Shown: in pieces, positions 1-8,573 of the stretch
How the letters are laid out: the number at the start of each line of letters is the position of its first letter
Numbering within the stretch: the first letter of the stretch is position 1
NCBI GenBank assembly: GCA_016841745.1
Contig: JAENYO010000011.1
Coordinates: 1-64,000 of the forward strand
Direction: 5' to 3'
DNA length: 64,000 nt
From: Acetomicrobium hydrogeniformans
GTDB taxonomy: Bacteria > Synergistota > Synergistia > Synergistales > JAFGMB01
Notes under the pieces: generated by a model
Seen by the model: only the letters and a program-made list of their open reading frames with translations
Told to the model about the DNA's origin: nothing
The model's database searches: none
Made by a program: the position numbers and the translations under genes

Positions 1-1058
1 ACTCCGAGGTTTCCGTAATTATTTGCCATACCCTCTTTTCGGCCAAGGACCTCGTTGATGGCCAGAGCTTTTCGATACATCTCTTCGGCTCGGTCAAGTT
101 CGCCCTGGGTCTGATAAAGGATTCCGAGGTTTCCGTATGCTGCAGCAGTATCAGACGACTGTATATCTGGACCACTCAATAACAACCATTTGTTAAGAAT
201 ATCCATAGTTGATTCAAAATCCCCTGTCTGATAGAAAAACTTACAAGCTAGATTCAAAATATGAATATTCGAAGTTTTAGAAAGTATTCGAACAAATTTT
301 TGTCTCGCGAGTTCCAAGAGACCTTCTTTTGCTAAACTTGCCGCTTCTTCCGCACCATGAAGTTGCATTGATTCGACTTCTAATTGAGCTGCTTCAGCAT
401 CTTTTTTTGCCGCCTTAGCTAAATGGGCTTGATGGGATGCTTCATACTTTGCTTTACGCACTTCTTCTAGGGCTTGTAATGGCAAGATGACAATATCGTG
501 TGTTTTATCAAGGCTAGTAAGCTCTCCTTTTACATAGGCACGAAGGTGGGAATCGACCTCATCAAGAAAAGAATTCTTACGATCACCAATATAACGATAC
601 CTTATTTTCCTCGTCTCTTCCAAATGGCATCTGAAATTCAAAACTTGTTGCAGTTGAGGTCCTGGATCTGCTTCCTGTTCGGGGTCCACCCGCTTAAAAA
701 ATACCAATATTTGTGGAATTCCTTCTTTCTTCCAACGTTCTAATGCTCTATGAAACTCTTCTTCTGTGTAAGATGAATAAGGTCCTGCATCTGGTGCTGC
801 TTGTCCCCAGCGTCGCCACAGCGTTAAAATAAAGACATCACATCGGTCAATTTTCTCATTAATAACACTTTGAACACGTGGTCCTGTTGATGCCAAAGAG
901 TCTTCCCATACTAATGGCTCGAATATCACATTGGCACCATCTGCAAAACCAGCATTGAGTTGATCAATGGCATCTCGAAATTGTTTACGCTCATCTAGAA
1001 GATCTCCTGGAGATGCCATAAATACAGCTATATTTTTTGTGATTGGTTGTTCTGGCAT
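1..1058 (-). CDS. DUF4062-TPR protein (3' end cut by window edge)
   Basis: The reading frame starts at an ATG at 1058 and is still open at base 1, so about 352 N-terminal residues are visible. Residues 8-30 contain the motif MASPGDLLDER and, further on, FILTLWRRWG, the pattern of the DUF4062 family, a Rossmann-like domain common at the N-terminus of NTPase and TPR signalling or conflict proteins. An Ala/Glu/Lys-rich helical stretch follows at about 185-245, then tetratricopeptide repeats of the kinesin-light-chain kind (YGNLGILYQTQGELDRAEEM). No signal peptide or membrane segment is visible. The cellular role is unknown; the domain combination suggests a protein-interaction scaffold with an N-terminal effector or sensor. 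The DUF4062 assignment is from motif recognition only. Confidence 0.75.
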   Translation of the reverse strand, partial: MPEQPITKNIAVFMASPGDLLDERKQFRDAIDQLNAGFADGANVIFEPLVWEDSLASTGPRVQSVINEKIDRCDVFILTLWRRWGQAAPDAGPYSSYTEEEFHRALERWKKEGIPQILVFFKRVDPEQEADPGPQLQQVLNFRCHLEETRKIRYRYIGDRKNSFLDEVDSHLRAYVKGELTSLDKTHDIVILPLQALEEVRKAKYEASHQAHLAKAAKKDAEAAQLEVESMQLHGAEEAASLAKEGLLELARQKFVRILSKTSNIHILNLACKFFYQTGDFESTMDILNKWLLLSGPDIQSSDTAAAYGNLGILYQTQGELDRAEEMYRKALAINEVLGRKEGMANNYGNLG

Positions 1059-1553
1059 AACTACCCACTGCTAAAAGGATTTAGTGTTATGTGAAATCTT
1101 GATATTCAACGTAACAGAATGTTTCACTATGACCTCTAATGGGTTCCTGATAAATGTTAATTATTAAATTGTTTTATGCTGTTATGTTGATAGCGGTGTT
1201 TAAGTCATTTACGTTACAATCATGAAATAAAGAAATAAATCTGGTTACGAAGTCAGGAATAGATAAATAGCTTGAAATTGCTTTTTATGGACACACAACC
1301 TTTATTATGGAGGATATTTGATTGGTTCTCTGGGCATTATTCCTTTTCCTGACATGGATAATGGAATCCTGTACTGATGAAGGTTCAACACTCTTTTGGG
1401 TCTTGCTATTCTCTCGGTATGGTAGGGTAAGGATGAAAGGCACTCTCGTTGCACATTTATTTGTACACTAAATTATTGGAATAGGCAAGAAAGCACAGCA
1501 TTAACAGGAAAAGACAGTTGTCACCAGTCAGGTGTGGAATAATTTTCTCTTTT

Positions 1554-1590
1554 AATCCAAAATCCAAAAGCAATAGGGGTCAGGCCTTGC
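1554..1590 (+). repeat. Dispersed intergenic repeat, copy 1
   Basis: AATCCAAAATCCAAAAG is followed by AATAGGGGTCAGGCCTTG. The same two blocks recur at 1687, 4948, 5220 and 6455, always between genes. The GGGGTCAG-CTTG block resembles sequences I associate with REP-type or IS200-like transposase neighbourhoods in other bacteria; that link is recollection, not proof. Confidence 0.55.
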
Positions 1591-1686
1591 GTGAACGGTT
1601 TTGTAGTGCTATTTGGGAGCAATATCTCCTTTGAAAAATGGAAGGGCCTTGGAGCACATTAGTTTTTTCCCTGTCCTTTGCCTCTT

Positions 1687-1757
1687 AATCCAAAATCCAA
1701 AATCGGCAATCCAAAATTTATAGGGGTCAGATCTTGATTTTAATCATATGTATGCAA
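1687..1757 (+). repeat. Dispersed intergenic repeat, copy 2 (most complete)
   Basis: Longest copy: three tandem AATCCAAAAT-like units, then TAGGGGTCAGATCTTG, then TTTTAATCATATGTATGCAA. The 3' part matches the copy at 5220..5255 almost base for base, which shows the unit extends beyond the GGGGTCAG core. Confidence 0.6.
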
Positions 1758-1772
1758 CCTTTGAGATAAACA

Positions 1773-1808
1773 AAAGGACTCCAGGCAAGGAAAGTGCCGG
1801 AGTCCTTT
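1773..1808 (-). terminator. Rho-independent terminator of the beta-helix gene
   Basis: Perfect 10-bp arms AAAGGACTCC (1773-1782) and GGAGTCCTTT (1799-1808). On the minus strand the stem is followed by a T-rich tract. It lies about 40 bases past the stop codon of the surface protein gene at 1850. Confidence 0.8.
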
Positions 1809-1849
1809 ATAGTCTTTTGTCTGTTTACTAATATTTGTTTATGCCTGCT

Positions 1850-4753
1850 CTACTTCATCTTCTTTGAAAGAAGTATGATCGGTATTCCCAGGAGCAGGCC
1901 TATTACAGGCAGGGCAGAGATGTTGCATCCTCCACCTTCGTTGTTTTTGAGAGGTTTCCGGACTGCAACTATGGGATCTTTGCAATGTCCATCCTCTTCT
2001 CCATCAAAGATAAAGAAGTAATGGTCACTATTATCGGAAATGGCCTGTACTGCCATTTTGCTGTTATTTGCTTCCTCATCGGCTACCATAAGGTTCAGTC
2101 CAACGTAATAGTTATATTCATCGGCACTCACTTCGAAGAAGGCCTTTGCTTCTTCTTCCGCATAGTCTTCCCATGCCTCTTCCAGCAGATCGTAGATGTC
2201 AGGGCTTATTACCTTGAGTATGCCCACATGGTCCAGGAAGGCAGTCTTCAGGCCCTTGTCTTTTGTCTTGTCGTCTATGAGGGAGGTGTACTCCTCTCCT
2301 ATCTCTTCTTTACTTATTTCCATTTCAAGGTGGAGAGGCAGTACTCCCATCTCTATCCCGTCCTGATCATAGGCTATATCGAAGGATACTCCCTTTACAT
2401 ATATCTCTCCGTTTTCTCTGCTTTCTATGAGTGTATCTACTATCCCGCCTGCTGTTACTTCTCTCATGTCCATACTGATGACTACGTCTTCAGATACCAG
2501 GTCAAGGTCATCCGATGTAGTGTCGCCAGGCAGGTCAAGGCTCGCGACCAGTTCACTGCTCAGGCCGGGAGTTGTAACGCTCAATTTTCTGAGTCCGGCT
2601 TCCTCTATCATGGTCTGATTTATTGCAAAGGTTGCTGAAATGGTGTGTTTAACGATTACAGGGTCAAGGGTAAGACTGTTCACAGATTCCTGTGAAACGC
2701 CGTCAACAAGGACATCATCGATTGCATAACCTGTATCGCATTCTATGGTGTAGGTGGGTGTGGAACCCCAGGTTACTGAAGATAAACCTGTTATATTTCC
2801 ATGATTACCCGGATCGAGGGTTATTGTGAAGGTCTTCAAAGTAAATAAGGCAGTTACTTCTTCAGGTCCTGTCATGGTAAGGGTCTGGGGGTTGGTGCTT
2901 CCGCTGTTAGTTCCCTGCCAGCTGGCAAAGAGTGAGCTTTCTGCCGGATTTGCAGTGAGCGTCACTTCTGTCCCATGGGGATAGGTGCCAAGGTCGGGTG
3001 ATACTGCCACAGTTCCAGAACCGCTCACATCGACAGAAAGGACGTATTCGTCAAGGGCGAAATCAGCGCTTATTGTGTGGTCTGAGGATACATTGCTGAA
3101 AGTATAGGTAAAGATATTGTCTACGGGTTCAAAGGGAATGGACTCTCTGTCTACGTATATCTCTTCTATATGGAAATAATCAACTGGTGAGACTGTAAAG
3201 TCCATGCTTTCTCCTTCGAAAACAGTTGCAGAATCTGGTGTGATCGTTCCGCCGGAAGTGTAGTAGGAATCTATGGTAAAGGATCTAACGTCCACCTCAT
3301 AGGCACCTATGTCGAAATCAGATCCCCAGGGTCTTGGGTGTCCCCTCTGGTCTTCATCAAGCCCTTCAACGTCCGTTCCTGCATCTATGGCTGGACTCCC
3401 TGCTCCCAGGGCACAGGTCCAGGTGAGGCCACCGTTATCAGCCAATTCCTGCAGCATTGGGTCTGCGGAGGTGATATTGCTTGAGTTGGTACCAATACCC
3501 ACATCATCGTTCTGGACTACACAGAAGCTTAAGACAGCTGAGCTTGAATTATTGAATATCTCGCCGCCTTTGGCATTCCAGAAAATACAGTTCTTCACAG
3601 TGGGGTTTGAATTTGTATAGTTGTAAATTCCTCCGCCTCCTGTACTTATAGCTGTAGAGTTCGAGGAGAAGGTGCAGTTGATTACACTGGGGCTGGATTT
3701 AACGTTGTAAATTCCGCCACCAAAATATGCACTGTTTGAGTAGAAGGTGCAGTTTGTCACAGTGGGATTGGAACTGTTGTTGGAAATTCCGCCACCGCAG
3801 TATTTCATCGCAGTGTTGGATGTAAAGGTGCAGTTGGTCACGGTGGGGCTGGATATGTATTCCTCGGGTTTGGAAGAATAGTTGTGCATTCCGCCGCCCC
3901 ATTCACTTGCGTTGTTCGACGAGAAAGTGCAGTTGGTCACGGTGGGGCTGGAATCAAAGTTATACATCCCGCTGCCAAAATCAGCACTGTTTGAATCGAA
4001 TGTGCTGTTTGTCACTGTGGGCCGGGAGGCAACATTGTAAATTCCGCCACCCGACGCTGCTTTATTGGAGGAGAAACTGCATTTGGTTATTGTAAGGTTG
4101 GAGGCTACATTATAAATCCCGCCCCCATAATCAGGTGCTGTATTTGATGAGAAGGTGCAGTTGGTAAGGATGGACTCGGATTGAGAAGTGAAAATTGCCC
4201 CGCCCCATTCACTTGCGTTGTTCGACGAGAAGGTGCAGTTGGTTAGGGTGGCGCTGGAATTCGGGTTGTAAATTCCACCGCCCGCAGTTGCGGTGTTCGA
4301 AGAGAAGGTGCAGTTGGTTACGGTGAGGTTGGAGCCAATGTTGAAAATTCCGCCGCCATTACTAAGGCCCGCATTTCCGCTCACGATGGAAAGCCCCGAA
4401 ATATCAACAGATTCTCCGGTATTGATAAAAAAGACACTGCAGGTATTGTTACCACTTATGGCGAGCTGTTCTGCCCCGGGGCCCAGGATAGTCAGACCGT
4501 TGTTTTCTATTTTTAATTCAGAGCTTAGAGTAATGATGCCTGTAACATCAAAACTTATTACATCTTCGGAAGAATCTGCACTGGCAATAGCGGCTCTTAA
4601 AGAACCGGGACCATCGTTGAGGCTGTTGCTAACGATGAAAGTGTCAGCATAAACGATCGAACCTGTGAAACTGATAAATAGAACTGACAAAAGGGAAAAG
4701 AACAGGAACAGGAAGGAATGTCGAAAAACGATTTTGCTGCTGGAACTCTCCAT
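1850..4753 (-). CDS. Beta-helix surface protein with Synerg-CTERM-like tail
   Basis: Start chosen at 4753, where GGGAGG lies 7 bases upstream; an ATG at 4789 lacks such a site. The 967-residue product begins with a signal peptide (about 1-38, ending ..SIVYADTF). Residues about 110-420 carry more than ten repeats of the type TNCTFSSN..GGGIYN, a right-handed parallel beta-helix of the polymorphic outer-membrane-protein kind. A choice-of-anchor-Q-like segment (AGSPAIDAGTD...DIGAYEV) follows, then two or three beta-rich repeat domains resembling divergent InlB/bacterial repeats, then an unassigned domain. The C-terminus has GGGCN, a hydrophobic helix and KKMK, matching the Synerg-CTERM sorting pattern. 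Likely exported, processed at the tail and surface-displayed; ligand unknown. Single-gene unit with its own terminator. Confidence 0.85.
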   Translation of the reverse strand: MESSSSKIVFRHSFLFLFFSLLSVLFISFTGSIVYADTFIVSNSLNDGPGSLRAAIASADSSEDVISFDVTGIITLSSELKIENNGLTILGPGAEQLAISGNNTCSVFFINTGESVDISGLSIVSGNAGLSNGGGIFNIGSNLTVTNCTFSSNTATAGGGIYNPNSSATLTNCTFSSNNASEWGGAIFTSQSESILTNCTFSSNTAPDYGGGIYNVASNLTITKCSFSSNKAASGGGIYNVASRPTVTNSTFDSNSADFGSGMYNFDSSPTVTNCTFSSNNASEWGGGMHNYSSKPEEYISSPTVTNCTFTSNTAMKYCGGGISNNSSNPTVTNCTFYSNSAYFGGGIYNVKSSPSVINCTFSSNSTAISTGGGGIYNYTNSNPTVKNCIFWNAKGGEIFNNSSSAVLSFCVVQNDDVGIGTNSSNITSADPMLQELADNGGLTWTCALGAGSPAIDAGTDVEGLDEDQRGHPRPWGSDFDIGAYEVDVRSFTIDSYYTSGGTITPDSATVFEGESMDFTVSPVDYFHIEEIYVDRESIPFEPVDNIFTYTFSNVSSDHTISADFALDEYVLSVDVSGSGTVAVSPDLGTYPHGTEVTLTANPAESSLFASWQGTNSGSTNPQTLTMTGPEEVTALFTLKTFTITLDPGNHGNITGLSSVTWGSTPTYTIECDTGYAIDDVLVDGVSQESVNSLTLDPVIVKHTISATFAINQTMIEEAGLRKLSVTTPGLSSELVASLDLPGDTTSDDLDLVSEDVVISMDMREVTAGGIVDTLIESRENGEIYVKGVSFDIAYDQDGIEMGVLPLHLEMEISKEEIGEEYTSLIDDKTKDKGLKTAFLDHVGILKVISPDIYDLLEEAWEDYAEEEAKAFFEVSADEYNYYVGLNLMVADEEANNSKMAVQAISDNSDHYFFIFDGEEDGHCKDPIVAVRKPLKNNEGGGCNISALPVIGLLLGIPIILLSKKMK

Positions 4754-5083
4754 GAAAAAACCTCCCGGAAAGAAAAGAAAATGCTTCATCCATGAAAAAA
4801 TGATGTAAAGGAGCGCTCAGCCTTTGTACTGACAGGCTTAGGTGGGGAAATCAACAAAGGTTTCGCTCATGCTAACATTGTCATGTCACATGTCAAGTTA
4901 ATTTTTAAGAGGGTGGGCTATTATCTATTTAAAGCATGCCTGTTGCCAACCTAAAATCGCCAATCTAAAATTACCAGAGTCAAGCCTTGATCTTTCACCG
5001 GATGTATAAGTCTGGGCTGGACTTCTGCCGGAAAGGGCGTATAATTGTCGGGCTGTTGCAGGTTAACAAAACAACATGGATAT
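4754..5083. other. Intergenic region upstream of beta-helix gene and tRNA
   Basis: About 330 bases. It should hold the promoter of the surface-protein gene (minus) and of the tRNA (plus). A degenerate repeat copy lies at 4948..5010. No reading frame is convincing. Confidence 0.4.
4948..5010 (+). repeat. Dispersed intergenic repeat, copy 3 (degenerate)
   Basis: CCTAAAATCGCCAATCTAAAATTACC is followed by AGAGTCAAGCCTTGATCTTT and a GTATAAG tail. It is alignable with the copies at 1687 and 5220 but with several substitutions, so it looks older. Confidence 0.45.
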
Positions 5084-5160
<77 letters not shown>

Positions 5161-5169
5161 AACAACACA

Positions 5170-5200
5170 GGGGTTCCGTCATTTGACGGAACCCCTTTTT
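5170..5200 (+). terminator. Rho-independent terminator after tRNA-fMet
   Basis: Perfect 11-bp stem GGGGTTCCGTC / GACGGAACCCC with loop ATTT, followed by TTTTT. It lies 10 bases after the tRNA end, so the tRNA is probably a single-gene transcript. Confidence 0.92.
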
Positions 5201-5219
5201 CTTTGACAGGATAAATAAT

Positions 5220-5255
5220 GGGGTCAGACCTTGATTTTAACCGTATGTATGCAAT
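5220..5255 (+). repeat. Dispersed intergenic repeat, copy 4
   Basis: GGGGTCAGACCTTGATTTTA followed by ACCGTATGTATGCAA, nearly identical to the 3' half of the copy at 1687..1757. The AATCCAAAA block is missing here. It lies immediately after the tRNA terminator. Confidence 0.6.
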
Positions 5256-5475
5256 TATGGTAATAATTTCAATATACAGGTTATCTCCATTGCGTCTTCT
5301 CTTTTTTTCATATAGATTAATTAAGGATTATGAATTATCTGGAGGGATTTGGATGCCGCCAAAACAAATCCTTTATAATGTGGCAAGTCTTGATGGTAGT
5401 ATTGAGTACTAAGGATTCGCCGGATGCCATTCTTATGGGTCATAAACAGTGTCTACACCAAAAGGAGTCTAGATC

Positions 5476-6417
5476 ATGAAAGCTGAAGGAGAAAAAACTA
5501 TGGAACATAAGGTATTTCCAGGTAAAACAAGGAAGAGAGCAAGGTCTTCGGGACTTATGCTTTGTTTTGTCGCTGTATTTCTATTTTTCTGGGTCTCGGG
5601 GGCACAGGCTCAATGGCCTGGCGTAGTCCCTTCCAGAGATGGCACACCCATTTCCTACGAGACCTATGGGGCCGGTGAACCTACCCTTGTATTCGTCCAC
5701 GGCTGGAGTTGCGACAGCCGCTACTGGCGAGAGCAGATTCCCTATTTCTCGAGGAATAATCGTGTTGTCCTTCTGGATCTTGCCGGTCATGGCCATTCGG
5801 GTTTGGACCGTTCACGATACACCATGAAGGCTTTTGGAGAAGATGTTCAGGCGGTGGTAGATGCAATTGGTGGAGGGAGTGTCATCCTGATCGGACATTC
5901 CATGGGCGGATCTGTCATTGCTGAAGCTGCCAGGCTTATGCCGGGCCAGGTTCTGGGGCTGATCGGCATAGATACCCTCGAAAATGTGGAATATCCCCTG
6001 ACCCGTGAAGAGCTGGATCAGATGCTCTCAGTTTTTAAACAGGATTTCAAGACGGGGACACGGCATTTCGTGGAAGAGATGATCCTGCCCCAAACCGATG
6101 CCGTGCTCAGGGAGTGGATCATTTCTGATATGTCTGTTGCTCCGCCTGCTGTTGCCATGAGCGCCATGGAAGAGATGATGACCCAGTACATTACAGGTGA
6201 AGCCGCAAAGATATTTGAGGAAATACCAATCCCCGTTATAACAGTCAACGCCAGCCTGTGGCCTGTGAACTATGAAGGTAACAGGAGGCATATGCGCTCC
6301 TACCATGCCATTGTCCTTGAGGAAACTGACCATTTCCTGATGCTGAACCAGGCGGAAAGAGTCAATAAAGCCCTGGGAAATGCAATTGATATGATTGTTA
6401 AAAAGCAGCAGAAATAG
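5476..6417 (+). CDS. Exported alpha/beta hydrolase
   Basis: 313 residues. AAGGAG lies 8 bases before this ATG, but a second good site (GAAGGAG) precedes the in-frame ATG at 5500, so the first 8 residues are uncertain. A signal peptide follows either start (basic KTRKRAR, hydrophobic core, ..SGAQAQ). The fold is shown by an oxyanion segment VFVHGWSCDSRYW, the nucleophile elbow GHSMGG with Ser142, and a late catalytic histidine in ETDHFLML (His286); the acid is probably in LIGIDTLENV. Such proteins hydrolyse esters or related bonds; substrate not predictable. It would act outside the cytoplasmic membrane. It stands alone on the plus strand. Confidence 0.88.
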   Translation: MKAEGEKTMEHKVFPGKTRKRARSSGLMLCFVAVFLFFWVSGAQAQWPGVVPSRDGTPISYETYGAGEPTLVFVHGWSCDSRYWREQIPYFSRNNRVVLLDLAGHGHSGLDRSRYTMKAFGEDVQAVVDAIGGGSVILIGHSMGGSVIAEAARLMPGQVLGLIGIDTLENVEYPLTREELDQMLSVFKQDFKTGTRHFVEEMILPQTDAVLREWIISDMSVAPPAVAMSAMEEMMTQYITGEAAKIFEEIPIPVITVNASLWPVNYEGNRRHMRSYHAIVLEETDHFLMLNQAERVNKALGNAIDMIVKKQQK

Positions 6418-6454
6418 AAATGTTGTTATAACAGCCAGGTTCCTGCCCTTGCTT

Positions 6455-6505
6455 TTAATCCAGAATCCAAAATCGCTAATCCGGAATTGTCAGGGTCAGA
6501 GTTCA
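6455..6505 (+). repeat. Dispersed intergenic repeat, copy 5
   Basis: AATCCAGAATCCAAAATCGC followed by TAATCCGGAATTGTCAGGGTCAGAG. Same order of blocks as copy 2 with several substitutions. It lies between convergent genes. Confidence 0.5.
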
Positions 6506-6577
6506 GTAAGGCCTATTAGAAGTTTTTACTATAACTCATTTCAAAGCCTGGTTGTTCATTGCAAGTTTCTATGAAGG

Positions 6578-6985
6578 TTAGCCTATTTGCTGGTCTTCCT
6601 GCTCGACATCAGCACCCTTTTCGATGAATAACTTTCTCAGCGCTGATATATGACAGTGTTCTTCATTCTCACAGTAGCACCCTACAGAGAAGTTGGTCTG
6701 ATGGGACAGGGCTACTAAAAGTTCCAGGAGGTGGCTTTTTTCGGGTTTTGCCAATTCCGCACGGTACTTCCTCTTGAAGGCCACCCAGTCCTTTTCAGTC
6801 TTGGCGCTCTTTCCGAACTTCATTGTTTCAAGGCTCGGAGCCAGGTTAGGAAACCGGACATCGTACCAGTTCTTTGAGCTGAAATCTGCCTTTGGTACTC
6901 CACGAGGGGGGCGATTGACGATACCTATTCTAAGGCCTTCCCCTTCCACCCTGTCACTTCCCAGTCTTACAATACGAATGGACAT
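6578..6985 (-). CDS. DUF488 family protein
   Basis: 135 residues from the ATG at 6985 (MSIRIVRLG), or four more from the ATG at 6997; GGAGGT sits between the two and favours the inner start. The pattern RPPRGVPK, YDVRFPNLAPS and the late VGCYCENEEHCHIS is typical of DUF488, small proteins of unknown function with conserved Cys/His near the C-terminus that may bind metal. It is the last of three minus-strand genes (Crp/Fnr, GNAT, DUF488) and may be co-transcribed with them. Confidence 0.82.
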   Translation of the reverse strand: MSIRIVRLGSDRVEGEGLRIGIVNRPPRGVPKADFSSKNWYDVRFPNLAPSLETMKFGKSAKTEKDWVAFKRKYRAELAKPEKSHLLELLVALSHQTNFSVGCYCENEEHCHISALRKLFIEKGADVEQEDQQIG

Positions 6986-7062
6986 GGCCACCTCCATAAA
7001 AATTAAGCCTATTTTCCAGAGATGAACAAAATCTACTGAAGAAACAGGCTGGATCTATCTTG

Positions 7063-7593
7063 TTATGAATCGATGTTAAAGCGAAATCCGAAAACAGGCA
7101 GCTTTCCCTGCATAAAATCAAGGTCTGCCGATCTCCTGAAGCCCATATCTTCATACATTTTCCATGCTACCTGCATAAATTTCGTGGAATGTATTATCAC
7201 CTGGCTCCTTTTATTCCGCCTGGCTTTTTCAAGGCACTCAATAGTCAGTCCTTTTCCCATTCCCTCTCCCCTATGGGACGGATCAACAGCCAGGAACCTG
7301 AAACCTGCAGCATTTTTCTCACTGGCTGCAGTACCGCCTGATCCGTAATATTTCATATCATTGAAATACACTACAGCTCCTGCTATCTTTCCAGTTGTTG
7401 AAACTGCTGCCAGAAGTTCTGTTTCAGGTTTTTTTGTCAATTCACCTATATCAGCCAGCTTTTTGTAATAATCCGGTTGTTCGCTTTGTTTAGGAAACCC
7501 TTCAAGCTGGGAATACACTTTTACCATTAATTCGCCGATTTCTTTAAATTCACTTTCTTTGGCCTGTCTTATCTTAAATCCGATATTACTCAT
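7063..7593 (-). CDS. GNAT family N-acetyltransferase
   Basis: 176 residues from the ATG at 7593 (MSNIGFKIRQA). An AGGAGG site lies 12 bases upstream, and an in-frame ATG at 7605 is too close to it. The acetyl-CoA-binding motif A is FLAVDPSHRGEGMGKGLT, with the usual R-x-x-G-x-G/A loop, followed by a motif B-like YEDMGFRRS. These enzymes transfer an acetyl group from acetyl-CoA to an amine; the acceptor is not predictable. Middle gene of the Crp/Fnr-GNAT-DUF488 group. Confidence 0.85.
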   Translation of the reverse strand: MSNIGFKIRQAKESEFKEIGELMVKVYSQLEGFPKQSEQPDYYKKLADIGELTKKPETELLAAVSTTGKIAGAVVYFNDMKYYGSGGTAASEKNAAGFRFLAVDPSHRGEGMGKGLTIECLEKARRNKRSQVIIHSTKFMQVAWKMYEDMGFRRSADLDFMQGKLPVFGFRFNIDS

Positions 7594-7682
7594 GATCCTA
7601 TTCATCCTCCTCTTGAAAAGCTGTCCCCTTTTTACCCGATTCAGGGCCATAAGTCTGTGACCCAGGTTACAAAGGGGACTTT

Positions 7683-8345
7683 TCAGTTTTCAAGAATGGA
7701 CCTGAGTGCATCTTCGTCGAGAATTTCTATCTGTCCTCGGCTCAAAGCTATTATTCCGCTGCCGGAAAAGCTGTTCAGTAGCCTGGTGATCATTTCCCTA
7801 ACGGTGCCAAGCTCGTCAGCAAGTTCCTGGTGGGATATGCTTATATGTTTTCCCTTTCTGAGCAGGAGAGAGGCCAGACGCCTGTCAAGTTTCTCAAAGG
7901 CGACTTCCTCCACCAGTTGCATTAATCCCAGGATCCTCTCCGAAAACAGGGAGAAGATGAATTCACGAAAAACCCTTGAGGTAAGGAGGTTCTCAAAGTC
8001 GGTTGAAGTCATCATTACCAGTTCGCTGTCTTCCTCTATTGAACCAAAGGCATTATATGGTTCATCCCCGAGAAGGCATCCAGCTGTTACCACGCAGGTA
8101 CCTCCGGGAGTAACATTATATAGAGACAGCTCCCTCCCATTGACCGATTGCTTATAGACACGGATATTTCCGGAAAGGATGAAGGGAAAGGCATTACATG
8201 GCTGGAACTCTTCGAAGATGGGTGTGCCTGCCCTGAACTTGACCAACTCTGCCCTGGAAAGGGCCTGTGTCAGAAGTTCCGGGTCAACTTCCGGTAGCAC
8301 CGGATAAAGCTGAAAAAGGTTTTTCCTCTGTTTTTCACTTATCAT
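7683..8345 (-). CDS. Crp/Fnr family transcriptional regulator
   Basis: 220 residues from the ATG at 8345, which gives the family's usual length; a longer frame reaches 8465. The N-terminal cyclic-nucleotide-binding-type beta barrel spans about 25-125 and the C-terminal winged helix (ISHQELADELGTVREMITRL) about 165-205. It lacks the FNR N-terminal cysteine cluster, but has Cys in QPCNAF and in the GGTCVVTAGCLL segment, a sub-family feature I have seen in redox- or stress-linked members. The effector is unknown. It may control the two genes that follow or the divergent radical-SAM gene at 8574. Confidence 0.88.
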   Translation of the reverse strand: MISEKQRKNLFQLYPVLPEVDPELLTQALSRAELVKFRAGTPIFEEFQPCNAFPFILSGNIRVYKQSVNGRELSLYNVTPGGTCVVTAGCLLGDEPYNAFGSIEEDSELVMMTSTDFENLLTSRVFREFIFSLFSERILGLMQLVEEVAFEKLDRRLASLLLRKGKHISISHQELADELGTVREMITRLLNSFSGSGIIALSRGQIEILDEDALRSILEN

Positions 8346-8573
8346 GAAGATCACCCGCGGTAACAAAGAATTTGTAAATTCCTGTTTCCAGTTTATCATC
8401 TGGATCATGGAAGTTTTCTTGATATACAACGTATTTGGCAAAGGAACGAATTCTGGTTCGAGCATTCAAGTGTACAGTTGTTGTTTTCCTTGTATGAACC
8501 GCTGCAAAGTATATTCAAGTAAAATTGATATAATGAGAATCACCTGAGAGTCAAGAATAAGAGGTTTTAAACA

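Larger units (their letters stand above)
1059..1771. other. Intergenic stretch with repeat copies, no gene seen
   Basis: About 700 bases without a convincing reading frame. It lies upstream of the DUF4062-TPR gene and downstream of the beta-helix gene, so it should hold the promoter of the former. It contains two copies of a dispersed intergenic repeat (1554..1590 and 1687..1757). Nothing else recognised. Confidence 0.5.

Noticed and set aside
1985-2638. Plus-strand ORF of 217 codons inside the beta-helix gene
   Set aside because: Shadow frame of the well-supported minus-strand surface protein.
3600-4330. Regular repeats that might be taken for a CRISPR or minisatellite
   Set aside because: They are coding repeats (TNCTFSSN-type beta-helix rungs) in frame with the surface protein, not direct repeats with unique spacers.
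5218-5412. 64-codon ORF after the tRNA
   Set aside because: Its first part is a copy of the dispersed repeat, and no ribosome site precedes it.
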